Position numbers and translations under genes: made by a program. The notes below the pieces were generated by a model that did not search any database, was not told the origin of the DNA, and was given only the letters and a program-made list of their open reading frames with translations. From assembly GCA_002633005.1 (NCBI GenBank), contig NMRA01000367.1:325151-389150 (forward strand): a stretch of 64,000 nucleotides of DNA, read 5' to 3'. The stretch comes from Phoronis australis. Taxonomy: Eukaryota > Phoronida > Phoronidae. Below, piece after piece: positions 26,245-37,193 of the stretch (positions are counted from its first letter, which is position 1; each line of letters starts with the position of its first letter).

Positions 26245-27752
26245 ATGTTGCATTTCAGGTTGTGCTTGACTTCTATTATTTATGTTGACACTGCGTCCAT
26301 TATTGTATTCAATCTGGTATTATTTGTGTTTACACTGTGTTCATTATTGTATTCAATCTGGTATTATTTGTGTTTACACTGTGTTCATTATTGTATTCAA
26401 TCTGGTATTATTTGTGTTTACACTGTGTTCATTATTGTATTCAATCCGGTATTACTTATGTTGGGACTGCATTTATTTTTGAATTCAGCAATAGTCATAT
26501 TTAAGGTGCCCAATTTGATTCAGGTATTCAGTGAAGAACACTAGTCAAAATGTGGCATGTTATATCCAACTATAAACTTGTATTCAATCTGGTTATTACA
26601 GTTTCTATGCTGTTCCACTTGACTGCTGGTATACCATAATCACTACTGAACTCAAGATACAAAATACAATTATAAAATCAAGATAGCAAACAGTTATAGA
26701 CTGTGTGACACTACATCTTTTTTCAACCTTTGTTTAACTTTGGCCTGTGTTGTGGCTGGAGGAGTGTTGAAGTGATTTTGAACATGTTATGGATTTGAAG
26801 GGTAAAATGTTCCCATTTCAGCCACTGCTAATGGATGACTGCGGTAGAAACCTGGAGTGCATTACTAGAAGCTGTCTTTGATAAAACAAAGAAATAAAAT
26901 TGCCATATCGTGTACTGATTATATAGACAGNTTACACTGTGTTCATTATTGTATTCAATCTGGTATTATTTGTGTTTACACTGTGTTCATTATTGTATTC
27001 AATCTGGTATTATTTGTGTTTACACTGTGTTCATTATTGTATTCAATCTGGTATTATTTGTGTTTACACTGTGTTCATTATTGTATTCAATCTGGTATTA
27101 TTTGTGTTTACACTGTGTTCATTATTGTATTCAATCTGGTATTATTTGTGTTTACACTGTGTTCATTATTGTATTCAATCTGGTATTATTTGTGTTTACA
27201 CTGTGTTCATTATTGTATTCAATCTGGTATTATTTGTGTTTACACTGTGTTCATTATTGTATTCAATGAGGTATTACTTATGTTGGGACTGCATTTATTT
27301 TTGAATTCAGCAATAGTCATATTTAAGGTGCCCAATTTGATTCAGTTATTCAGTGAAGAACACTAGTCAAAATGTGGCATATTATATCCAACTATAAACT
27401 TGTATTCAATCTGGTTATTACAGTTTCTATGCTGTTCTACTTGACTGCTGGTATACCATAATCACTACTGAACTCAAGATACAAAATACAATTATAAAAT
27501 CAAGATAGCAAACAGTTACAGACTGTGTGACACTACATCTTTTTTCAACCTTTGTTTAACTTTGGCCTGTGTTGTGGCTAGAGGAGTGTTGAAGTGATTT
27601 TGAACATGTTATGGATTTGAAGAGTAAAATGTTCCCATTTCAGCCACTGCTAATGGATGACTGCGGTGGAAACCTGGAGTGCATTACTAGAAGCTGTCTT
27701 TGATAAAACAAAGAAATAAAATTGCCATATCGTGTACTGATTATACAGACAG
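26245..27752. repeat. 44-bp minisatellite inside a duplicated block around an N
   Basis: Unit begins tacactgtgttcattattgt and continues attcaatctggtattatttgtgtt. About 4 copies (26294-26455) and about 8 copies (26932-27268) occur. The flanking single-copy sequence is repeated after each array (26456-26930 and 27269-27752) with few changes, and an N sits at 26931. This is best explained as two alleles or overlapping contigs left unmerged. Confidence 0.9.
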
Positions 27753-29650
27753 ATTCCATTACCATATTCCCAAGCCACTATCAGTATTTGCTCATTCATG
27801 TCACAGGGCCTACATCATCACCTAGTAAAGTCAATTATGGAAGTTGTTATAAGTCTGCTGTGAGCCCTGTAGATGTTACTGGAGGACAACAGAGGCCCTC
27901 TGTGTAGCCCTGACTCACAGCCATATTCTCCCACACTCTCCTGTGTTGTGAATATAGCCCACACCTCACACAGGCATCATTTACTCTGCACTTGATTCAT
28001 TTCCCAGAATCTGCTGCACTCCTAATGAGTATTTTAAAGCCATCAACAGAGGATTGAGTACACTAGTATACACACCTGTCCTCTCTGGTACAACTCACTC
28101 ACTACTTTTAAGTTAAGTAGTATACAACCAGTTGGTTTGTTTACATTTACTGAAAGGTATTGATTTAAGGAAACTTCTTTTAACAATTGTTTTTATCACC
28201 ACGCCAGGTTGTTGAAAATTATGACGCGCGCACACACATACACATTTCACACCTATGGTAAAACCGACAACTACGTGGGGAATACCAACTTGGCAAGCTA
28301 GTGACTTGTACAATCACAGCAGGAGCACTTGGTGCCTTGAGACAGTTTAATTTAGTTTGCTGGGGTCTAGAAGAACACATAGAGATATTGATTATGGAAA
28401 ACTAGTGCATGTGGAAATATGTTGACAAAGGGTCTGTGTACCATCAATATAGTTGTGTATTATGTCAACATTAAGCAGTGGGCTTATTAACTAGATATTG
28501 CATTTGATATTGATGATTGTGGTTTGAAGTGTGTACTTTTGTTAGCCCACATTATCAGTTGAACAGTGAGAAGTCTTAACAAATACATAATATACACTGT
28601 CACATTTATAATGTGGAAATAAAATAAAACCTTGTATTCTTATAATTTCTATTATTGCTGCATTTGAATGTAAACACACACACCATTGAAAACTGCACTT
28701 AATTCAGTCTGTCCATAACATTATTCTAAAATATAGAAATGATTGAATAATTCTCTTCATGTAGACCATGATTACACGTGTAATGAATTCTGTATTCCAC
28801 ATTTTGAACTCTTAATTCTTTGCTAAATTTCAAGTTACTTACTTAAGCAAGTTAAGTTGCCTCAGGTGCCAGCCTTGATATTGAGTGACTCTAACAATTG
28901 AGTGGCTTAATTCATTCATTAGACATTCATTAGTTTTCCCTGGACGCTCATTAAGTACACTAATGGACCTTAGTATTACATCTCAAGAGACAAAACAGTT
29001 CAAGAACAAGCGGTGCTTGCATATCACCAATCTTTTTTCAATTCATTGATGTTTTTTGAGGTAGTATTATCCTTAAGCTGTCTGTCATATTTTTTCTTGA
29101 TATGGGCCATTAAATATTTTCTATATTTTCTTTATTTAGTTGTATTGTAGAGACAACCTCCTTTGGCATAAATCAGTTCCTATTTGATTTAGTCAATCAT
29201 AGATCTTCATATTCCTGCAGCAGTCAAGGGGTAACAAACCACTTTGGTTTATACCCGTGTCCTATTGACTTCATTTTTTTCTTTTTCAGGTACAAAATAT
29301 GTTCGGTTATTGTCGTATTTTGTAATTGTCTACTTTATTCTGTTGTATTTTACATTTTGTGTTGCATCTTGCTTGTTTGAAATTTAGTTTGTTGTGTTTG
29401 TTGAATCTTGTTTGCTACGCTTCTATGTTTTTGATTGGTTGAAATTTGACAGTCGCTGTGATTGTTTATTTGGAAAGCTTCCTCCCTTGAGTAATTTGTA
29501 GTGGTAAAGTAGTAAAGTTGATAGGTAATGGTCATGTTTAATGATGTCTCTTGTGCATAATCCAATCACTGCTAGTGTTACATATAACCCCAGCATGACC
29601 TCCCTGCCAGTGCACTGATTGGTTGGTTTGTTTTCTTTTTGCACGTGCAG

Positions 29651-29923
29651 TCCGTCGAGTGCCTCCTCATTTCTCCATCGCTCCTGAGAACGTGGACGTA
29701 ATGCCAGGAGGTGATGTCAACATTTCCTGCGTTGCTGTGGGCTCCCCAATGCCTACAGTTCGCTGGCGTGTTGGAGGTACAGACATTGACCAAGGCAGTT
29801 TGACTCCACCTGTTGGCCGTAACATCCTGAAGCTACGTAATGTACAACAGAGCAGAAACTACACCTGTATAGCTGTGTCAGAGTTAGGTCGAGTGGAGTC
29901 GGTGGCCTTAGTACAGGTCAAAG
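29651..29923 (+). CDS. Lar: Lar exon: Ig3
   Basis: Acceptor gcacgtgcag, 273 nt, phase 1 to phase 1, donor gtcagt. It is a whole Ig domain: [20 protein letters not shown], then [19 protein letters not shown] with the B-strand cysteine and C-strand tryptophan, then [20 protein letters not shown] with the F-strand cysteine. It ends VALVQVK. This is the best-conserved Ig of the family (vertebrate: [32 protein letters not shown]). N-glycosylation sequons NIS and NYT are present. Confidence 0.97.
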
Positions 29924-30482
29924 GTCAGTCAATCCTATGTACTAACATTTCCCTTTTGTTTGTAGCTGAGTGGATATGTTATTAAACTAATGTGTTTTAA
30001 TGAGTGCATACATATATAAAGAGGCACAAGGTAATTATAAGTCAATTCCGGAAAATTCAGGTTACGTTACAGTTATCTGGATGTAGCAGCTTCTTGTATT
30101 CACTTCCACGTGGAGATTGGTTTATACATTAATGTGGTTTATATATCAATGCACTTGATATTTTGAATGTTGTCTTTAAACAATGTAAATATTATGTATA
30201 AAGCATTTATTGTCGTTGTTTTGTAAGCTTTTTCTGTTTGCATGTGTCTGTGTCTGATAATGCTGTTTCAAAGTATGTTTTCCGTAAACACAGTATGCCA
30301 TGTTGGAACTGTGCATCATCAGCGCCTCCTGTGGGTAAAATGAGTTATTGTTTCGGTACTCTCCAGTCCCTGTTTAATGTGTTGCATGATTATCAGTCAA
30401 AGCGGAGCTCATTGTCAGTGATCTCGGCTTGGTTGTTAAGCATGGCTTCTAAACGGATCTGTCAGTGCTTGGATTGTTAGCA

Positions 30483-30570
30483 TTGTATAGATAGCATGAT
30501 ATACAATATGACAAGTACAAGATGTTGTATAGATAGCATGATATACAATATGACAAGTACAAGATGTTGT
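30483..30570. repeat. Tandem repeat, 42 bp x 2
   Basis: Unit begins ttgtatagatagcatgatat and ends caagtacaagatg. Two perfect copies and the start of a third. Confidence 0.92.
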
Positions 30571-31569
30571 ATGGACAGAGGACTAGGGTTGTCATCAGTA
30601 GAGCATTGAATACACATTATCAGTTTGTGTGTGTGTTTGTGTGTGCGTGTGTGTGTGCGTGTGTGCATGTTTGTAGTGACTGTACAACATGTATGGACTA
30701 TACAGTAAAACTAACCAAATGTAAACTCGCACTCATTGGAATGCCAGTGCTTCAATGTTCTGCAACACATCCTGCACCCACTGATTAGCAATTTTTCTGT
30801 TGGATGAGAGAATGAACCTCTACTGCCACCTTGTGGTGGTCTGCTCAAGTATTACTACAGGTCTAATGCTACAGCCTGGTTAATGGCATGGTTTGGATTG
30901 GTTTCGATACACTGTTGGTAATCTCTAAGTGAATGAAGCTAGACTGAACTAAAACTAGCATGAAACTGAAGGCAGCTGATGGTTGATGAGAACTAATATT
31001 ATAATGATGATATTGTGCGTGAAGAGTTGATAGAAAGCATGGCTAAAGCTTGCCTGAATGGAGTGTGTTTCGCATGCAAACTAGTTTACCTATACATTAT
31101 ACGGTAGTTAACCTATACATTATACATTATAGTTAACCTTGATACTCTAAAAGTAAGATCTCACCTTGTCGACTAAACATGGCAAACAGAAAACGTGTAC
31201 ATTGTAGTTAACCTTGATATTCTGCAAGTAAGGTATCACATTGTGAACTAAATACAGTACACAGACAACATATTCACTGTAGTTAACTGTTAACCTCAAT
31301 ACACTATGGTTAACCTTATATTAAAGAAGGACTTGTCTGTTTAGCCAAATATGTCGCACAGACAACATATTCACTGTAGTTAACCTTGATGCCCTAATAA
31401 AAGTGAAATATCTCCATGTCAACAAAATGTGGTAGATCCATAAGTTAGTGCACACTGTAGTTAACCTTGATACTGTAGGAGTAAGGCTTACCTGCTCAAC
31501 TAATGGGGGTACACTTAGGGGTCCAGTCTCATAGCTGAACTGAAATTGATCATTGATCAAGTGCCTTCT

Positions 31570-31749
31570 GTCATGACTAATTACTGCAATACAATAACTC
31601 ACAACACGTCATGACTAATTACTGCAATACAATAACTCACAACAGGTCATGACTAATTACTGCAATACAATAACTCACAACACTTCATGACTAATTACTG
31701 CAATACAATAACTCACAACACTTCATGACTAATTACTGCAGTACAATAA
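31570..31749. repeat. Minisatellite, 38 bp unit, running into an assembly gap
   Basis: Unit begins catgactaattactgcaata and ends caataactcacaacactt. Nearly five copies before the gap. Confidence 0.93.
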
Positions 31750-32376
31750 NNNNNNNNNNNNNNNNNNNNNNNNNNNNNNNNNNNNNNNNNNNNNNNNNNN
31801 NNNNNNNNNNNNNNNNNNNNNNNNNNNNNNNNNNNNNNNNNNNNNNNNNNNNNNNNNNNNNNNNNNNNNNNNNNNNNNNNNNNNNNNNNNNNNNNNNNNN
31901 NNNNNNNNNNNNNNNNNNNNNNNNNNNNNNNNNNNNNNNNNNNNNNNNNNNNNNNNNNNNNNNNNNNNNNNNNNNNNNNNNNNNNNNNNNNNNNNNNNNN
32001 NNNNNNNNNNNNNNNNNNNNNNNNNNNNNNNNNNNNNNNNNNNNNNNNNNNNNNNNNNNNNNNNNNNNNNNNNNNNNNNNNNNNNNNNNNNNNNNNNNNN
32101 NNNNNNNNNNNNNNNNNNNNNNNNNNNNNNNNNNNNNNNNNNNNNNNNNNNNNNNNNNNNNNNNNNNNNNNNNNNNNNNNNNNNNNNNNNNNNNNNNNNN
32201 NNNNNNNNNNNNNNNNNNNNNNNNNNNNNNNNNNNNNNNNNNNNNNNNNNNNNNNNNNNNNNNNNNNNNNNNNNNNNNNNNNNNNNNNNNNNNNNNNNNN
32301 NNNNNNNNNNNNNNNNNNNNNNNNNNNNNNNNNNNNNNNNNNNNNNNNNNNNNNNNNNNNNNNNNNNNNNNNNNNN
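31750..32376. other. Assembly gap (627 N)
   Basis: A run of N follows directly on a tandem array, so the gap probably hides more of the repeat. Nothing can be said about its content. Confidence 0.99.
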
Positions 32377-32957
32377 ATGATGTGTGGTTTATATTTTGAC
32401 AACAGGTGTCACTGCTGCTCCATTTTAGACGCACATAGAAAAGCATGAAACAGGCGAAAACTCAAACATTTTAAATGGGGATATTCTTGCGGCACATCAT
32501 ATTATTAAAGTAATGACATTTATTTTGCTTTTGGTATTTTTAAAAAAAGATGAAGTACATGAAATTACAGCTCTGCAATACCAGTTTGGAGTTAAGCAAG
32601 GTCCATGTCCCTATATAAAGTACAGAATGACAGTGGCATGTGAATTTATTGAAAGCAGACATTCTGGCAACCAACCACGTGCTAATGATTGACAGGTCTA
32701 CCAAGTAGTTTGAAAATAGTTTGAATATTGCAACATTTTAAATACTTTGTATATCTCTTTCCCAGTTGAAAGGGCCAACTTCCCAATTTGATTAAGTGGG
32801 AGTTTTAGTAATCTTTCAATGTGGGTGTCCAAACTGGAGAAATTCTGATTGACAGGGCGTCCAAATGATACATTGGGCGTCCTTGTCAGGGCGTCTACAT
32901 TAGTGCTAGGGCGTCCAAATGGACGCCCAGGACATACGCTGCATGAAGGCCTGCCGA

Positions 32958-33275
32958 CTGTCTATACGCATATACGGTAGTCATAACGTGACTCGCACCT
33001 TACACACATACTGTAGTTATAGTGTGACCGTCGCACTGTACACGCATACTGTAGTCATAGTGTTATACACACATGTTGTAGTAATAGTGTGACTCTCAAT
33101 CTACACACATACTGTAGTCACAGTTTGACTGTCTCACTATACACACATACTATAGTCACAGTGTGACTGTCTCACTATACACACATACTATAGTCACAGT
33201 GTGACTGTCTCACTATACACACGTACTATAGTCATAGTGTGACCGTCGCACCATGCACACATACTGCAGTCAAAA
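32958..33275. repeat. Imperfect minisatellite, ~36 bp unit
   Basis: Unit close to tacacacatactgtagtcata plus gtgtgactgtctcac, about 8 diverged copies. Confidence 0.88.
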
Positions 33276-33903
33276 GTCTGGTTATGGCTTCTTGCAACTT
33301 ATTGTCTTATGAGCTGTTTGTGATCTGGTGCCTGTATCACTGGCCTTGAGAAGGTATCAAATGCCTGTCTTGAGTTCCGACATGTTTCAAGAAGCATAGC
33401 GCTATTACTGGCCTTGACGAGGTATGAGATGGCAGCCTTGAGTTTGAGATACACAAAGCATGAGAAACACTTGAGGTGAATAGGGTTAGGTATGAAATTA
33501 GAAAAACAGAACTGACCTAGTTGCCATCCTTATACAGTGTGGAATGCTTTCAGCTATTGCTTTCTAACTAGCACTGCAGACACACTAGAGCTTGTTACTA
33601 ACTCTAATAGGAAGCATTAACCACTAAGCGTTGATGTTCCTTTGTTAAAGATCCACAGAAAGCAGCAACACTTGACTTGCTAATGGACATTTTGTTGTTT
33701 CAGCTTCTGTGCTATGTTGATTGTTTACAACTGTTTCCTAGCACTCCTGGTCAACATGGGGTCACTGATTGCTGTAGAGAGGGTCAAGGTCACTTCATAC
33801 GTTAATGTCTGCTCTGTGTCAGTGTCCATTTTATTGCTTTCCTCATGTGTCTGTCCTGTTTTTCACGCCATGTTAATGTCGCTGTCACTTGTTATCTCCG
33901 TAG

Positions 33904-34191
33904 CCTTCCCACCAGCCCCAGTTGACTTGGCTACGTCAGACATTACTGATTCGTCCATCAAACTGAGCTGGTTACCTGGCAACAGTGATCCCGTCCTCTT
34001 CTACACGGTCTACTATAAGAAAAAGCATGATCCATCGCAGACCACTGAGTCGATAGACCGAGTGAGGTCTACGCAGTACACTATAACTGGCCTACAACCG
34101 TATACCCAATATGTGTTCAAAGTTAAAGCTTCCAATAACATTGGCCCAGGTATAGCCAGTGCACCTCTCGATGGACTGACTGGGGAGAGGG
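33904..34191 (+). CDS. Lar: Lar exon: FN3 domain 1
   Basis: Acceptor atctccgtag, 288 nt, phase 1 to phase 1, donor gttagt. A complete FN3 module: FPPAPVDLATSDITDSSIKL, the B-strand SWLPGN, TVYYKKKHD, and GLQPYTQYVFKVKASNNIGP with the conserved tyrosine of the F-strand region. Vertebrate LAR FN1 has [21 protein letters not shown]. The open frame continuing upstream of 33904 is intron polypyrimidine sequence. Confidence 0.96.
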
Positions 34192-34573
34192 GTTAGTATG
34201 GTTGCATCGTGCATGTGCACGCGTCCGTCTCACCCATAACTAACTGCCGGATCAGTTCGAGAGAACACTCATGTTGATATAGTTTTCTGTTACAACGTGT
34301 GTGCGTGACACCTCCTACCCCCTTGTGCACTTTTCATGTGTGAACGCGACGGCTCGCTCGCAGATTTCGTAGATGCTATTACATCACCACTCGTGCTTTT
34401 CACTGCTTATCCACTGATCATCTTGTGTCTTCCTTATGTTTCTGTTGTGTGTCAGTGTGCTTATACCTAACCCTTGCTGCAGACAGTTTAGAACATAACT
34501 TCTAGGCATACACCAAACCAACTAGTTCCAATCGACACAAATAAATAATTCCATGATCTTCTCTATTACACAG

Positions 34574-34588
34574 CTGATGGCAGTGAAG
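34574..34588 (+). CDS. Lar: Candidate microexon, FN1/FN2 linker (15 nt)
   Basis: The acceptor gatcttctctattacacag is followed by ctgatggcagtgaag and the donor gtaatg. In the phase 1 frame between FN1 and FN2 it reads ADGSE and then continues A-P-G-S-P-P. Strong acceptor, divisible by three, open frame. Use in mRNA is inferred. Confidence 0.45.
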
Positions 34589-35247
34589 GTAATGCTTTAA
34601 TGGCAAACCCATAGGAATGGTTGTCTGACTTAAGTTTTAGACTGTATAATTGTTGTTCATTTTCAAATTGCACCACAGGTCATAAGTTGATAGACTCCTT
34701 TTGTTCTCATTCTGCCTGGACTAGTCATGTATGTCGGCTGAGAACGTTCCTAATTTGGTCATGGCTTCAATTGTTGAACTAAGTTTTGCACCCCTATGTG
34801 GGACTGCATGATGAGAGTGAAAAGTCACGTTGTCCAGCGTGCTGATTGGTCAACACTTTATGCCGCGTTCTGGAGCATGAACGTTGGTTGTTAGAGGTTG
34901 TCTTCATTTCAGTCTTCTTGCTAAAATCTTAACAAAATTTTCAAAATGGCCCGTTTCTTATTTTTCAAGGACTTTGGATTTGTTTTGAATTCCATAATTT
35001 GTCAAAACATTGTTAATGGTAGAAATGATAAGTGTTTGCTCTCAACAGCAATTTTGCATCATTTTATCAATAGATTGTTGTTTCTCGCACAGTTTTGTTA
35101 TAACAGCCTACAAATCCCACAATGCCCTTTGTTCTCTAGATAGGGAAATTAAAATCAAATGATCATCGCCAGTTACCACCCAAGGCAACACTGTTGAGAG
35201 GGAGTGTTCCATGTGTACTATGCTATTTACCAATTCAACTTGATAAA

Positions 35248-36715
35248 TACCGTATTCATCCTAATAAATGCCCAGGGCGCTTAGAAAAACTCGCTCCAGG
35301 AAGGGGGCCCAAAGTTATTGAAACCCAGTCTTTGAAACAGGTGAAATCATAAGCTAGAATTCATAAAATTTACGCTCAGTGATGCATCTGTAACCTATGG
35401 CAGAGTTTCTACAAAACTGCCGTGCATTGCTATCAAACTTTGTTGTTAAATTTCGAGCATTTTTCAGAAAGTCCCAGTGTGAAAACTCGCGGACTGATGC
35501 GTCGCTGCCTCGCAATCGCCGATAAGTCAACTTGAATTCTTGAGTAAAAATATAGTTTCGACTCAACAAATTACCTGAAGTCATCCTTAAGTTTTCAAAA
35601 TAGCGTCCTAACGTTTTTAAGTTCCTGTGGAGTCGGGATTAACTGCATGTTAAGTCCAAATCTGTGCTAGATTATGCTCCACAACACGACAAAATCTCTT
35701 GACGAACACACGTGTTGTCACGTGATGTTTGAAGTTCGTCTGCGTGTGTGAGTGAGCGAGCGCGTGCGTGTCATCTGAGTTCATTTGCCAGAGTAAATGC
35801 GATGTAACGATCTGGTTGTGCATTGTAACAAAAGAAATTAACTCAAGCAATAAAGCAGAACATGTTTTATTTAGCACTTGTTGATCTCGTCTGCTCAAAA
35901 CGTTCGAGAATTGTCTCGGTAAGGCCGATATCGAGTTGCCGGGTGACTGGATGCGTTACAGTCGAACAGTTATTTTTTGGGAGATTCGGAGGGTATAAGG
36001 GTGCGGAAGTGTTCACTATCAGTGGGTCATTTTGACTTCAAAATTACCAATTACGATTAATTTAATAAGTCATCCTAAAAATAACGCAAACGTTTTTTTA
36101 CGGTATTAAAACTTTTGAAAATAAGTGTTTATTTCTTGCCGATGCTATGCTACCTGTTTCATGAATAGATAGCTCCTGAAGACTAATGTCTTCAATGACA
36201 GGTACATGTATGAAGTGCGCGCTTGCTGGCTACGTGCTTTAAACAAAAGGTCAAGTTTTTATTAGTCTTTGATTTGCGGTTTTCACGTATACAAAGAAAT
36301 TTGGATTCCTGTTGAGGGAGAAGATCTGGGCGGGAAAGATACAATACAATTCCGTTGACAGGTTTGCTACATCTGTTCTGAAAGACCAGACCGTAATAGG
36401 ATACATCCCTCACATGATCAGCAAAACGTTTGCGTTCTTTTTGATGCACCGCGGAAGTTTGAAGTGTATAGTCACGGCTAAATACCGACATAGCGGTGAG
36501 GCTCATGGTCCACAAATTCCGCGCACAATCATTTTTTCAGGACTGTCGGGTCTTATTGATAAATTGAAGACGTTACTGTAGAATTTTAGAACTGTAGATA
36601 AGGCATTTTTCGCATGTTCAGCGGCGTTCATGGACTGGGCGCTTGTTTTAGTAAAGCCCGAAAACATGTTGGGACGCTTATAAGAGTATGGGTGCTTATT
36701 AGGGCGAATACGGTA
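35248..36715 (-). mobile_element. Non-autonomous DNA transposon with terminal inverted repeats (family 1, copy 1)
   Basis: Left end taccgtattcatcctaataa, right end (reverse complement) taccgtattcgccctaataa, so the ends are inverted repeats of about 20 bp followed by related gggcgctta-type motifs. A TA at each end fits a TA target. No transposase is recognisable. On the - strand an open frame (36515 down to 36192) contains KERKRFADHVRDVSYYGLVF followed by QNR. The second copy at 63548 preserves KERKNFAD and HYGLVFQNR, so a captured or decayed coding segment is possible. I do not recognise the peptide. Confidence 0.75.
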
Positions 36716-37193
36716 AACTCTTTCACCTTTGAGTTCAGTGATACTACCTATATTGAATACTGAAGTGACACTTATACTGGTTTAAGGAAATCGAAGTAAT
36801 TCTTTGCAAAAAAGGTTTATAGGGACAATTATACAATTTCTATGGTGAATTTTCAGTTCCTTGCATTTTAAATCTTAATTCTGCATGCAACTCTTGTGTA
36901 GAAATTATAGGTTAACATGTCTTGAGTTGACACCTAGAGACTAGACTAGTGTCATAAAGTGTCACTGAATAACGAGTTCGTGAACTACCAATGTAGTGTA
37001 TTCACTGCATATCATGTACATAAATTCCTCCTTAAAAAGTTAATTTGACGTTACTTTTCATTTATGAAAAGCAAGCAAAATAAATTGCCTCTTGTTCATT
37101 TGGTGAGATATAACCCAGGCAAGTCAAATGTTGACTAGTAGTCGAAGTAAGTGAATCAGTTACAGGAACTTTATGAGAAGGATACTTCTGAAT

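Larger units (their letters stand above)
19724..29650 (+). other. Intron 3 of Lar (Ig2 to Ig3), 9.9 kb
   Basis: Candidate microexons at 20105-20113, 22591-22605 and 23378-23404, with a weaker one at 27807-27824. A CTCF-like motif lies at 19898, a GT run near 23265-23290, and a 44-bp minisatellite sits in a duplicated block around an N (26245-27752). The remainder is AT-rich with nothing recognised. Confidence 0.75.
29924..33903 (+). other. Intron 4 of Lar (Ig3 to FN1), 4.0 kb
   Basis: A 42-bp direct repeat at 30483-30570, a GT run near 30625-30670, CTCF-like motifs at 30322 and 30823, diverged gtagttaaccttgata repeats at 31080-31480, a 38-bp minisatellite cut by the N gap 31750-32376, and a ~36-bp minisatellite at 32958-33275. 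No exon-like signal was seen. Confidence 0.75.

Noticed and set aside
26878..27366. Long open frames over the 44-bp array (and similar ones over arrays at 10786-11205, 14549-14971, 54955-55308 and 55698-56130)
   Set aside because: They arise from tandem repetition, often in several frames or on both strands, with no splice logic or protein family.
31713..32446. Open frames made of unknown residues
   Set aside because: They run through an N gap and hold no information.
33714..33903. Hydrophobic, signal-peptide-like frame running in phase into FN1 (also 48076-48277 before FN3 and 49710-49767 before FN4)
   Set aside because: Translated polypyrimidine tracts give Leu/Ser/Phe/Val-rich peptides. 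Each ends at a normal acceptor whose phase matches the preceding exon, so these are introns. Unlike 19490-19574 they have no donor of their own.
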